The notes beneath the pieces were generated by a model, which saw nothing but the letters and a program-made list of their open reading frames with translations, searched no databases and had not been told where the DNA came from. Below, piece after piece: positions 17,590 through 26,007 of a DNA stretch of 64,000 nucleotides. Position 1 is the stretch's first letter. Each line of letters begins with the position of its first letter. Both the position numbers and the translations under genes were made by a program. This stretch comes from Fulvivirgaceae bacterium JP3-4 (GTDB lineage Bacteria; Bacteroidota; Bacteroidia; Cytophagales; Cyclobacteriaceae). The stretch is from the NCBI GenBank assembly GCA_029309925.1, contig JARKND010000004.1, positions 930,001-994,000 of the forward strand. Direction: 5' to 3'.

Positions 17590-19422
17590 CTATGCTTTCT
17601 GTATTTCACTCAATTTCCGATATAGACCGCTCTGGCGGATAAGGTCTTCGTGTCTTCCGCGTTCGATGATTTGACCATGTTGGATCACAATGATCTCATC
17701 AGCATGCTGAATGGTACTAAGACGGTGTGCAATCACAATGGAGGTTCGGCTCTTCATCAGGTTGTTCAATGCATCCTGCACAAGTTTCTCCGATTCAGAA
17801 TCAAGCGCTGATGTAGCTTCATCGAGAATAAGGATGGGTGGATTCTTGAGCACTGCGCGTGCGATGCTGATGCGTTGCCGCTGTCCGCCTGACAATTTTG
17901 ATCCGCGCTCACCGATGGTCGTCTGATAACCGTTTGGAGAACTCATGATAAATTCGTGCGCATTGGCAACCTTTGCAGCCTGGATGACATGTTCCTCTTT
18001 TACATTGGTCATTCCGAAAGCGATGTTGTTGAAGATGGTGTCATTGAACAAAATCGATTCCTGGGTAACAACACCCATTTGCCTTCGCAGCGATTCAATC
18101 TCAAACTCCGTAATAGAGACACCGTCAATCATGACTTGCCCTTGGGTGGGGTCATAGAAACGCGGCACAAGGTCAGCTAGTGTAGACTTGCCACCACCGG
18201 AAGGGCCAACCAGTGCTATCGTTTTTCCTTTTTCAATGGTGAGGTTTATGTTGCGAAGTACGGTCTCTGTTTCATACGCAAAGCTTACGTTACGAAACTC
18301 GATGCTGCTGTTGAAATTTTTAAGCTCGGGCGCACCAGGTTTCGATTGAATCACCGGCACAGTATCAATCACTGCAAAAATTCTTTCGGCTGAAACTGTT
18401 CCTTTCTGAACGGATGTCACACCATTGGAAAAGTTCTTGGCAGGCTGAATGATCTGGGCAAACAATCCCAGGAATCCCAGAAACTCTCCGGGTGTCAGGC
18501 TTGGATTTTCACCCAGCACCAGCGTACTGCCGTAGAGAATGATCCCTGCCACAATAAAAATTCCGAGTGTCTCTGAAACCGGTCCGGCCAGCTCGTTCTT
18601 CCTGGCAATCGAAATATTCACCTTGCGGTGATAAGAACTCTCCTCATCGATCTTCTTCAGGATAAAATCCCTGGCATTAAATGCTTTCACCACGCGCATG
18701 CCCGAGAAAGTCTCATCCAGGATATTCACCATTCTGCCTACAGATTCCTGGCTCTGAACGGCTTTCCTCTTGAGACGTTTGATGATCTCAGCGAGAATTC
18801 CACCAGTGATCGGGAGGAGAATGAGCGTGAACAATGTCAGCTTGACGGAAATGAAAAAGAGTACCGCAAAGTAGACGATAATAGTTATCGGTTCCTTCAT
18901 TACAAATTTCAGGCTGTTGACAACGGCAGATTCCACTTCGAGAATATCGTTTGTAAAGCGCGAGATGAGATCTCCCTTGCGATTGGAATTAAAAAATCCG
19001 ATGTGAAGTTTTGTCACGTTTCTGGAAAAATGCATTCGCAGATTCTTGACCACGTCAACACGAATGCGCGATGCGGTCATACGTTCCATGTAACGGAATA
19101 GGTTTGTCAGCAAGACACTGATGATGATGGCCACGCAGATGAAGAGCATGGCATCGTCAGCACCATGTTCCTGAATGATCTTGACAAAGTAGTAATTGAA
19201 CGTATCGAGGATGTAATCGAGCGAAAGCGAAAACTCCGGCAGTACCGGGACCTCCACTGCAGCTTTCTTCTCCTCATACCCGAAAAGTGTGTTCATCATC
19301 GGGATGACGAGCGCGATATTGGCTACGCTAAAAATAATTCCCAGTACCGAAGTGAGGAGAAACTTGATTAATCTCGGAACGAGGTTGGGTGCGTACTGTA
19401 AAATTCTGAAGTATATTTTCAT
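17590..19422 (-). CDS. MsbA-type ABC exporter (fused membrane and ATPase domains)
   Basis: A half-transporter of 610 residues with an N-terminal type IV exporter membrane domain (six helices within about 15-320) and a C-terminal ATPase. ATPase motifs are Walker A GPSGGGKSTLADL, signature LSGGQRQRISIARA, Walker B ILILDEATSALD and switch IVIAHRLSTI. I start at the ATG at 19422 (MKIYFRILQYAP), because the 13 extra codons to 19461 overlap the upstream gene and lack family similarity. It begins 5 bases after the RemB/Wzi-like barrel gene. MsbA-type proteins usually flip lipid A core or other lipids; substrate identity is inferred only. Confidence 0.93.
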   Translation of the reverse strand: MKIYFRILQYAPNLVPRLIKFLLTSVLGIIFSVANIALVIPMMNTLFGYEEKKAAVEVPVLPEFSLSLDYILDTFNYYFVKIIQEHGADDAMLFICVAIIISVLLTNLFRYMERMTASRIRVDVVKNLRMHFSRNVTKLHIGFFNSNRKGDLISRFTNDILEVESAVVNSLKFVMKEPITIIVYFAVLFFISVKLTLFTLILLPITGGILAEIIKRLKRKAVQSQESVGRMVNILDETFSGMRVVKAFNARDFILKKIDEESSYHRKVNISIARKNELAGPVSETLGIFIVAGIILYGSTLVLGENPSLTPGEFLGFLGLFAQIIQPAKNFSNGVTSVQKGTVSAERIFAVIDTVPVIQSKPGAPELKNFNSSIEFRNVSFAYETETVLRNINLTIEKGKTIALVGPSGGGKSTLADLVPRFYDPTQGQVMIDGVSITEFEIESLRRQMGVVTQESILFNDTIFNNIAFGMTNVKEEHVIQAAKVANAHEFIMSSPNGYQTTIGERGSKLSGGQRQRISIARAVLKNPPILILDEATSALDSESEKLVQDALNNLMKSRTSIVIAHRLSTIQHADEIIVIQHGQIIERGRHEDLIRQSGLYRKLSEIQKA

Positions 19423-19427
19423 TGCGG

Positions 19428-21131
19428 CTAAAACTCGTACAACCGCTGCGGGATATTCCATCGCAGCGCCAGGGAGCTTATGTTTGACTTATTGTTATAA
19501 AATGAAAGTGGACTCTCGCTGTTTCGGATCACCATAGATGCATCAATGAACAGGTTATGCTTTAACTGAAAAGAGGCCGTGAAATTTCCATACATGATAG
19601 TGTTCGAAAAACCCTGACCCTGTGCATTTCCCAATTCTTTGTTGGGTACCCGGTTTCCATTCGACTTGATGATATCGCTTCCGTAATTTGTGTATGCACC
19701 AACCGTGTCGCGGCCGATCTTTACCATGAAAAGTTTTCCGGTGACATGCAGGCGTGGGATGGGCTGATACCTGAGCACGCCAAGCACCTCGGTAAAATTA
19801 GCGCCTAACGGATGGGCTATCGGCTGATGGTAGTGCGAGTAGCTGCCGTAAGGCGTAAAATGTGAGTAGGTAAACGGGCGCACCACATTCACCTCGCCCT
19901 GCAGATCGAGGTTCGGCAGACCGAACGCATCGACATATTTTCCTCCGATTTGAATGCCATATTTGTTCGCCCACCATCCATCACGCGCCCGAAGGTGTGA
20001 GATTACCATTTCATCAAGCACAAACTGTCCGTAAAAGGAAAGTTTTTTTACAGCATTCAGCTTAAAATCAAACCCGAGAAGCGCATTATCTGTGCTGCCG
20101 TTTTGCTGTTCGATACCGCGATAGAAAATTATCGGATTCAGATAATCCAATCGAAACTGGCTGACTTTCGTAGAATCATTCGCATTGAATACCACAGATT
20201 CAAAAATGCCGAAGTTGAATTTCTTACCAATGTTTATGCTAAGGTGATGCATCGCAGTATACTTCACCGGATAACTCGCAAGTCCCGATGCCCCTGTCGA
20301 TGGATCGGCTGTCATCTGGTTCACAAGGAACATGTAATTCACCTTCCACACCTTTACGTTAGTTTTCAAAAACAGCGCAGGCGGAGCAAAGTCAGAATAG
20401 ATAAGCGATCGCACACCGTTGCCCACGAAAAACCTGTCGTGGCCAAATTGCATGTTGATATGACGCGTTGCTTCGAAAGAAAGATATCCCCTCGCCTGTA
20501 GGAAATCCACCCCCGGGCCGTTCTTGTAAGTTTTAACAAAACCTTCGTGTGGCAACACACCGGCAAGCGACCGGTAATCCGACACGTGAGCCGGAACGAT
20601 GGCCTGGTTGTCAGTGAGGTAGGTATAAAAACCGACTTTGCGATCAACCATTCCGCGCACTTCAACCCCACGGGTGTTCATAAACAAAAGCTCATTTACC
20701 CTTGAGTCGTTTCCTGCCCCGAAATAGATGACGGGATTGACATGCAAATCGAAATCTTTCGTGTTGACGTGAAAAAAGTCGGATTTCGTGCTGTAAAAAT
20801 GCTTGAGAAACGGTCTTTTTGAAAGATTTTCATTGTTGTCGGCCCATTCCCAGCTGTCGTTGCGGAAATAGTTGAGGTTAAACTGGTCCGAGGCGGATTG
20901 AAATAGCCCCTCTGCCGCAGTCGAATCAACGAAATCGATGATATCAGACCTCCTGTACGGCTTTATTGTAGTAAAAATCTGAGGAAACACCTTTCCGGAC
21001 TTAACTTCGTACCGGTCAATCCAGTGATAATAGTCCTCGTTCAGCGGTAAGTTCGTGCTTTGGGCCGTGGCTGATTCGTTGCAAACGAGGGCCAGAAGGG
21101 CTAAAAGCAGTAAGATTGGGAGTTTTTTCAA
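19428..21131 (-). CDS. RemB / Wzi-like outer-membrane beta-barrel protein
   Basis: A 567-residue exported barrel. I choose the TTG at 21131, because it opens a proper signal peptide (LKKLPILLLLALLALVC ending ATAQ) just before the mature start STNLPLNEDYYHWIDRY. The frame stays open further upstream, but that part is antisense to rpmE and has no family features. The body shows alternating aromatic beta-strands and blocks such as GHDRFFVGNGVRSLIYSDFA and DYLNPIIFYRG, as in the capsule-assembly Wzi family and the Flavobacterium gliding-related protein RemB. Its 3' end lies 5 bases from the ABC exporter gene, suggesting a joint role in surface polysaccharide or motility. Confidence 0.75.
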   Translation of the reverse strand: MKKLPILLLLALLALVCNESATAQSTNLPLNEDYYHWIDRYEVKSGKVFPQIFTTIKPYRRSDIIDFVDSTAAEGLFQSASDQFNLNYFRNDSWEWADNNENLSKRPFLKHFYSTKSDFFHVNTKDFDLHVNPVIYFGAGNDSRVNELLFMNTRGVEVRGMVDRKVGFYTYLTDNQAIVPAHVSDYRSLAGVLPHEGFVKTYKNGPGVDFLQARGYLSFEATRHINMQFGHDRFFVGNGVRSLIYSDFAPPALFLKTNVKVWKVNYMFLVNQMTADPSTGASGLASYPVKYTAMHHLSINIGKKFNFGIFESVVFNANDSTKVSQFRLDYLNPIIFYRGIEQQNGSTDNALLGFDFKLNAVKKLSFYGQFVLDEMVISHLRARDGWWANKYGIQIGGKYVDAFGLPNLDLQGEVNVVRPFTYSHFTPYGSYSHYHQPIAHPLGANFTEVLGVLRYQPIPRLHVTGKLFMVKIGRDTVGAYTNYGSDIIKSNGNRVPNKELGNAQGQGFSNTIMYGNFTASFQLKHNLFIDASMVIRNSESPLSFYNNKSNISSLALRWNIPQRLYEF

Positions 21132-21209
21132 GTGCGCGGCTCCGTTTAGAACATTAGAGGCCGCAAGGTACCAAAGATTACAATTCCGGGGAAAATTCTT
21201 AATGCCACC

Positions 21210-21239
21210 TTGTTTTTTGCGACCCATGCCGTATCTTTG
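21210..21239 (+). promoter_or_regulatory. Promoter of rpmE
   Basis: TTG at 21210-21212, 19 bases, then TATCTTTG at 21232-21239 is an exact TTG-N19-TAnnTTTG promoter. The start codon follows at 21273. Confidence 0.7.
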
Positions 21240-21272
21240 CAGTCCCTTTTGAGGAAAAACGAGAAATCTGCT

Positions 21273-21521
21273 ATGAAAAAAGGCATTCATCCTGAATACA
21301 AAGACGTGGTTTTCTGGGATACATCCAGCGACCATAAATTTATTACCCGTTCTACCCAGGCTCCAAAAGAGACCATTAAGTGGGAAGACGGCAAAGAGTA
21401 CCCTGTGATCAAGGTCGAGGTTAGCTCTGCCTCTCATCCGTTCTTCACCGGCAAGAAATTGTTCGTTGATACAGCCGGACGTGTTGAGAAGTTCAAAAAC
21501 AAGTATCAAAAGAAAGCTTAA
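21273..21521 (+). CDS. rpmE: 50S ribosomal protein L31 type B
   Basis: An 82-residue ribosomal protein L31 at the large-subunit central protuberance. The start [19 protein letters not shown] and the block [21 protein letters not shown] are diagnostic. It lacks the CxxC zinc pairs of type A L31, so it is the zinc-independent type B form, usual in Bacteroidota. The ATG at 21273 is fixed by family length; the frame is open upstream to 21210. It has its own promoter and terminator. Confidence 0.97.
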   Translation: MKKGIHPEYKDVVFWDTSSDHKFITRSTQAPKETIKWEDGKEYPVIKVEVSSASHPFFTGKKLFVDTAGRVEKFKNKYQKKA

Positions 21522-21547
21522 TTTACTTCTTCAAATAAGCACTGTGA

Positions 21548-21574
21548 AAGGCCTTCGTTCTGAAGGCCTTTTTT
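21548..21574 (+). terminator. Terminator of rpmE
   Basis: A perfect 9-base stem AAGGCCTTC / GAAGGCCTT with a 5-base loop, followed by TTTT, 26 bases after the rpmE stop. Confidence 0.85.
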
Positions 21575-21589
21575 ATTGCATAAGGGCAT

Positions 21590-21678
21590 AGCCAGCAAGG
21601 CACCAAGGCACTAAGAAATACTAAGAAAGGCAGCAAAATATTCTTGGTGTTACTTAGTGTCTTAGTGTCTTGGTGGCT
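21590..21678. repeat. Dispersed intergenic inverted repeat, copy 3
   Basis: The left arm (21590-21627) begins AGCCAGCAAGGCACCAAGG. The right arm ends at 21678 and its reverse complement begins AGCCACCAAGACACTAAG. The arms agree at 31 of 38 positions. The element lies after the rpmE terminator and abuts the presumed promoter of the next gene. Confidence 0.7.
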
Positions 21679-21688
21679 CCTGCATTTT

Positions 21689-21696
21689 TATATTTG
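21689..21696 (+). promoter_or_regulatory. -7 element unusually close to the alternative glmU start
   Basis: TATATTTG matches TAnnTTTG and ends only 3 bases before the ATG at 21700. A TTG at 21670-21672, inside the right arm of the inverted repeat, could be the -33 element with a 16-base spacer. If used, the transcript would begin at or next to the start codon. Confidence 0.4.
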
Positions 21697-21699
21697 CAG

Positions 21700-22869
21700 A
21701 TGAATCTGATTTTGTTTGACGACCCCGTTATTCGTCTCAACCTGCTTCCGTTTACTTTCACCCGCCCTGTTGCAAAGATCCGTTGCGGGATTTTAACGAT
21801 TGCAGAAAAATGGGAGAAGCGTCTGAACGTTCCTGCCTCCTTCAAGACAGAAGCATATCTTCAGCAGAAATTTACGGTTAAGTCTGCTCCCGACAACTTG
21901 CTGGTGAATGGTGCGGTTTGCCCGGATGACGATCTCATCTCTCACATTCGAAATCTTCCTTCGGGGTACTACCTGGTAAGCGGTGCATTACTGCTGGCCG
22001 CGAACATGCCTGAACGCGAAATGAGTTCGCAAAACACAATTGAGTATCCGAAAGAAGTTGTCGTTATTGATAAGACCTGGAAGATTTTTCGGGAAAATGC
22101 AAACCAGATTCGTGCAGATTTCAAATTGATCACACAAGGAAGGCGCAGCGCAGGGATCCAGGATAAGCATACTGTCGTGTATGGTGAGGAGAATCTATTT
22201 GTTGAAGAAGGCTTAAGTATCCGTGCAGCGATCATCAACGCAGAGAACGGCCCTGTATACCTTGGAAAAAATAGTATCGTTCAGGAGGGTGCAATTATCC
22301 GCGGGACGTTTGCGCTCTGCGAGGGGGCACATTTAAACATGGGGGCTAAGATGCGGGGCGACACCACAGTTGGACCGTTTTCAAAAGTTGGTGGAGAGGT
22401 AAGCACTTCAGTTCTGTTCGGGTACAGCAATAAAGCTCATGATGGTTTTCTGGGATGTTCGGTGCTGGGTGAATGGTGCAATCTTGGCGCAGACACCAAT
22501 ACATCTAACCTGAAGAATAATTACGAGCCTGTGAAGTTGTGGAACCACGTGAGCCAGGAATTTGAAAGCACGGGGTTGCAATTCTGCGGGCTGATGATGG
22601 GCGATCACAGCAAGTGTGGCATCAACACGATGTTTAATACAGGCACTGTCGTGGATGTGAGTGCGAATATTTTTGGCGAAGGGTTTCCGAGAAATTATAT
22701 TCCGTCATTTGCATGGGGCGGATCATCCGGAATGACAACCTACCGCCTCGAGAAAGCGCTGGAGACAGCAACTCGGGCAATGGCCAGGAGAAATGTCACG
22801 CTGGACCAGACCGAAGCGCTGCTGCTGAAATCTGTGTACGAGTTAACCGCCTCAACCCGCCACTTTTAG
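21700..22869 (+). CDS. Alternative bacterial GlmU-type UDP-GlcNAc pyrophosphorylase / acetyltransferase
   Basis: A 389-residue protein resembling the Bacteroidota-type GlmU replacement, proposed to combine sugar-1-phosphate nucleotidylyl transfer and N-acetyl transfer for UDP-GlcNAc synthesis. The ATG at 21700 gives the family opening MNLILFDDPVIRLNLLPFTFTRPVAKIRCG. The N-terminal part is a divergent nucleotidyltransferase fold. The C-terminal half (about 170-370) is a left-handed beta helix with hexapeptide-type turns: NGPVYLGKNSIVQEGAIIRG, SKVGGEVSTSVLFG, NLGADTNTSNLKNNY. It supplies a precursor for peptidoglycan and lipid A. No classical glmU is in the window. Confidence 0.85.
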   Translation: MNLILFDDPVIRLNLLPFTFTRPVAKIRCGILTIAEKWEKRLNVPASFKTEAYLQQKFTVKSAPDNLLVNGAVCPDDDLISHIRNLPSGYYLVSGALLLAANMPEREMSSQNTIEYPKEVVVIDKTWKIFRENANQIRADFKLITQGRRSAGIQDKHTVVYGEENLFVEEGLSIRAAIINAENGPVYLGKNSIVQEGAIIRGTFALCEGAHLNMGAKMRGDTTVGPFSKVGGEVSTSVLFGYSNKAHDGFLGCSVLGEWCNLGADTNTSNLKNNYEPVKLWNHVSQEFESTGLQFCGLMMGDHSKCGINTMFNTGTVVDVSANIFGEGFPRNYIPSFAWGGSSGMTTYRLEKALETATRAMARRNVTLDQTEALLLKSVYELTASTRHF

Positions 22870-22900
22870 CCGTTATGCCTACTCATGTGGTTTGAATTTG

Positions 22901-22966
22901 GATTTTGATTTTTGGATCTTGGTTTTTGATTTTTGATTTTTGATTTTTTGGTCTTTGGATTTTTCC
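22901..22966. repeat. TTTTTGATTTTTGG word repeat before holB
   Basis: An irregular run of TTTTTGATTTTTGGA, TTTTTGATTTTTGATTTTTGATTTTTTGG words occupies the gap between the alternative glmU and the holB ATG. It is direct and T-rich. Confidence 0.6.
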
Positions 22967-22968
22967 CA

Positions 22969-24090
22969 ATGAAGTTTGCAGATATACCCGGGCTTGACGA
23001 ACAGAAAAAACTTCTCATCGAAGCAGTGAAAAGCAACCACATTGCGCATGCGCAGCTTTTTGTGGGTGGGTCCGGTGCGCTCAATTTACCGATGGCGCTG
23101 GCTTACGCCACTTTTCTTCATTGTGAAAGCCGCACGGAAGATTCGTGCGGAGCTTGTTCTGCATGTTCTAAGAATTCAAAGTTCATCCATCCGGACACGC
23201 ACTTTGTTTTTCCGCTAAGCAACGTCAAAGGCGACAAGGATGAGGAGCGCTTCAAAGCGGAAATCCTGAAGCAGTGGAGGCAGTTTCTGCTCGAGCAGCC
23301 TTTCGGAATTCTTGATGACTGGACAAACTTCTACGGAGGCGAAGACAAGCTTGCGGCAATTTCCCGCGAAGAAAGTCGCGAGATCATTAAGACGCTTTCG
23401 CTGAAACCTTTTGAAAGCAAATACAAAGTGATGATCATCTGGCAGCCGGAGCTGATGCATCCATCTGCCGCAAACGGAATACTTAAAATACTGGAAGAGC
23501 CTGCTCCGCACACCTATTTCATCCTCGTTACCAATGCCGCTGATCGGCTTCTGCCAACGATTATCTCCCGCACACAGATCGTTACAATTCCGCTTCTCAA
23601 TGATGATGACGTAAAAGATTTTATCCAGAAAAAAACAGGTGTTCCGGAAGAACGAGCCGCTAAGGTAACACAACTGGCCGATGGCAATCTCAACCAGGCG
23701 TTGAAGCTTCTGGAAAACGAGGAAGATGACAACACGCAACGCTTCACTGAATGGATGCGTGCCTGCTTCAAAAAGAACTATGGTGCACTGGTAACGATGT
23801 CAGACGATTACCATGGTCTTGATAAGCTGAGTCAGCGCAACCTGATGCTCTACAGCATGAACATGATGCGCGAAACACTGCTGCACAATTCAGGGGCGAA
23901 ATCCATTAACCGTGCCCGTGGAGATGAATTGAAGTTCGTACAGGATTTCAGCAAAGTAATGGACGTTGAAAAAGTTGAGAAGTCCTTCAGGCTGCTTAAT
24001 GATGCAGCATACCACCTCGAACGAAACGGCAGTGCGAAGATGATATTTCTGGACCTGTCGATCAAAATAGCAAAAACCATTAACCCATGA
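22969..24090 (+). CDS. holB: DNA polymerase III subunit delta' (clamp loader)
   Basis: A 373-residue AAA+ clamp-loader subunit. The start MKFADIPGLDEQKKLLIEAVKSNHIAHAQLF is typical, and the ATG at 22969 avoids 12 codons of repeat-derived sequence upstream. The P-loop position reads GGSGALNLP, a degenerate Walker A as expected for the non-hydrolysing delta' subunit. A zinc-binding cluster follows, CESRTEDSCGACSACSK. The block NGILKILEEPAPHTYFILVT and the sensor SRTQI are conserved. It likely shares a transcript with hemC, 57 bases downstream. Confidence 0.88.
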   Translation: MKFADIPGLDEQKKLLIEAVKSNHIAHAQLFVGGSGALNLPMALAYATFLHCESRTEDSCGACSACSKNSKFIHPDTHFVFPLSNVKGDKDEERFKAEILKQWRQFLLEQPFGILDDWTNFYGGEDKLAAISREESREIIKTLSLKPFESKYKVMIIWQPELMHPSAANGILKILEEPAPHTYFILVTNAADRLLPTIISRTQIVTIPLLNDDDVKDFIQKKTGVPEERAAKVTQLADGNLNQALKLLENEEDDNTQRFTEWMRACFKKNYGALVTMSDDYHGLDKLSQRNLMLYSMNMMRETLLHNSGAKSINRARGDELKFVQDFSKVMDVEKVEKSFRLLNDAAYHLERNGSAKMIFLDLSIKIAKTINP

Positions 24091-24147
24091 CGATTAGGCT
24101 GAAGAAAACCTAATCATTAACTTGTTCAGACAACGACACATCTACGC

Positions 24148-25080
24148 ATGAATACAGTTATCCGCATTGGAACCCGTGGCAGTAAGCTTGCGCTCTGGCA
24201 GGCACATCACGTGGCTGAATTGATCAAGGCATCCGGATGCCGCACCGAGATCGTTCCGATTGAAACCCGTGGTGACAAGATCCTTGACGTTTCCATCGCG
24301 AAGATCGGAAGCAAAGGTGTTTTTACAGAAGAGATCGAACAGCAACTGCTGGATGGGTCAATTGACATTGCAGTCCACAGCGCAAAAGATCTGTCGTCTA
24401 CCATCCACGATGAACTCGAACTGATTGCATTCACGGAGCGCGAGGTGCCGAACGATGTGGTTGTGACGTTAAAGAAAAATTTCAGCCTCAAAAATGAAGG
24501 AATAGTGATCGGTACCTCCTCAACAAGGCGTGTGGCTTTCCTCAAACATTTTTATCCACAGGCGGAGGTTGTATCCATTCGCGGCAATCTCCAGACACGC
24601 ATTGAAAAACTTAAAAATGGTGCATGTGACGCGCTCATTCTTGCTTACGCGGGCATGCATCGCATGGGATATGATGAACTGGTTTCAGACAAGATAGAGA
24701 CGAGTTATTTCGTTCCACCGGTAGGCCAGGGAAGTATTGCGATCGAATGCCATAAAAAACTTTCATACGATAAAAAAGAAATCGTTGAACGCTGGGTGAA
24801 CCACGTTCCTACCGAGTTATGCATTCGCACTGAACGTGCTTTCCTGAAAACACTTGAAGGCGGCTGCAGCATTCCATCGTTCGGCTACGCATGGCTTGAG
24901 GGCCCCACTGTTACGCTGAAGGCCGGAATCATTTCGCTCGATGGAAAAAAAATTGTCAAGGTAAAGCGGTCCGCGCCCGCGGAAGAAGGCAAAGACCTTG
25001 GCAAGAGCATCGCGACAGAAGTGCTCGCCAATGGCGGAGCCGAGATCCTGAATGATATTCGTAAAGTCGTGAAAGCCTAA
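24148..25080 (+). CDS. hemC: Porphobilinogen deaminase (hydroxymethylbilane synthase)
   Basis: A 310-residue enzyme that polymerises four porphobilinogen units into hydroxymethylbilane in tetrapyrrole synthesis. The start RIGTRGSKLALWQAHHVAELI and the block AVHSAKDLSSTIHDELEL (catalytic Asp in SAKDL) are conserved. GTSSTRRVAFLKHFYP binds the cofactor and substrate carboxylates, and EGGCSIPSF carries the Cys attaching the dipyrromethane cofactor. All key motifs are intact. Tetrapyrrole supply is consistent with the B12-dependent IcmF in the same window, but no other hem gene is adjacent. Confidence 0.97.
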   Translation: MNTVIRIGTRGSKLALWQAHHVAELIKASGCRTEIVPIETRGDKILDVSIAKIGSKGVFTEEIEQQLLDGSIDIAVHSAKDLSSTIHDELELIAFTEREVPNDVVVTLKKNFSLKNEGIVIGTSSTRRVAFLKHFYPQAEVVSIRGNLQTRIEKLKNGACDALILAYAGMHRMGYDELVSDKIETSYFVPPVGQGSIAIECHKKLSYDKKEIVERWVNHVPTELCIRTERAFLKTLEGGCSIPSFGYAWLEGPTVTLKAGIISLDGKKIVKVKRSAPAEEGKDLGKSIATEVLANGGAEILNDIRKVVKA

Positions 25081-25109
25081 CACCGCCAGATCAAATGACA
25101 TTGAAGTAT

Positions 25110-25117
25110 TAACTTTG
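25110..25117 (+). promoter_or_regulatory. Possible -7 element before the cyclophilin lipoprotein
   Basis: TAACTTTG matches TAnnTTTG and lies 21 bases before the ATG at 25139. No convincing TTG is found at the right distance upstream. Confidence 0.35.
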
Positions 25118-25138
25118 CATTTTTAGTTATTTCATATT

Positions 25139-26005
25139 ATGAGCAGACAGATTCTGATCGTTGGATTATTACTCATTCACAGCCTGACGGCCTGCACACA
25201 AAAAAAAGATTACGTTGTTACCATAAAGACGAAATACGGAGACATGGTGGCGATCCTTTATGACGAGACACCCAAGCACAAAGCCAACTTCATCAAACTT
25301 GCGCAGGAGCACTTCTATGACAGCCTGATTTTCCACAGAATTATCGAAGGTTTTATGATTCAGGGTGGAGATCCGGAGTCGAAAAAGGCCCAGCCGGGAC
25401 AACGATTGGGGAATGGAGGCCCCGGTTATAACGTGGATGCAGAAATAAATCCAAAGTTTTTTCACGAAAAAGGTGCGCTTTCTGCAGCGCGCCTGAGCGA
25501 TCAGGTAAATCCCACGAAGCAAAGCAGTGGAAGCCAGTTCTACATTGTTCAAGGGAAAAAATTTACCGCAAACGAAATAAAGATCGATCCGCAGAAATTC
25601 AACATGGCTTTACAGCAGTTTTTTCAAAAACCTGATAACAAAGCCTACTATGATACAATCGCCCAGATATATCAAGCCCGGGATGCGAAAGCTTACGAGG
25701 CTTATCTGGGACGACTTAAACCTGTTGTGGAGAACCAGCTGGGCATAAAAGTTGAGAAAGACCTGTCACCTGAGATGCTCCAGGCCTATACAACCGTGGG
25801 AGGAACACCAAACCTTGACGGTCAGTATACGGTTTTCGGGAAAGTGATCAAAGGCCTTGAAGTGATCGACAAGATTGCTGCACAGCCGAAAGATCCTGCC
25901 GACAGGCCTACGGAAGACATTCGGATGGTGATGACGGTAGAAGAACTGCCGAAATCAAAAATTGAAAAGTTGTATGGATACAAATACCCCGTTGAAAAAA
26001 AGTAG
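25139..26005 (+). CDS. Cyclophilin-type peptidyl-prolyl isomerase lipoprotein with insertion
   Basis: A 288-residue lipoprotein with signal peptide and lipobox LTAC-T (Cys19). The cyclophilin fold is recognisable from KTKYGDMVAILYDETPKHKANFIKL, FHRIIEGFMIQGGDP (catalytic Arg of FHR), SGSQFYIVQGK and LDGQYTVFGKVIKGLEVID. Between the SGSQFYIV and LDGQYTVFG blocks lies an insertion of about 80 mostly helical residues (near 140-220). It assists folding of envelope proteins in the periplasm. The next gene starts 2 bases after its stop, indicating co-transcription and probably coupled translation. Confidence 0.92.
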   Translation: MSRQILIVGLLLIHSLTACTQKKDYVVTIKTKYGDMVAILYDETPKHKANFIKLAQEHFYDSLIFHRIIEGFMIQGGDPESKKAQPGQRLGNGGPGYNVDAEINPKFFHEKGALSAARLSDQVNPTKQSSGSQFYIVQGKKFTANEIKIDPQKFNMALQQFFQKPDNKAYYDTIAQIYQARDAKAYEAYLGRLKPVVENQLGIKVEKDLSPEMLQAYTTVGGTPNLDGQYTVFGKVIKGLEVIDKIAAQPKDPADRPTEDIRMVMTVEELPKSKIEKLYGYKYPVEKK

Positions 26006-26007
26006 CG

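Noticed and set aside
21132-21509. N-terminal extension of the RemB-like frame
   Set aside because: It is antisense to rpmE, has no signal peptide or family features, and the signal peptide starts at the TTG at 21131.
22901-22966. T-rich repeats as a CRISPR array
   Set aside because: Words are irregular, with no constant repeat, no unique spacers and no cas gene.
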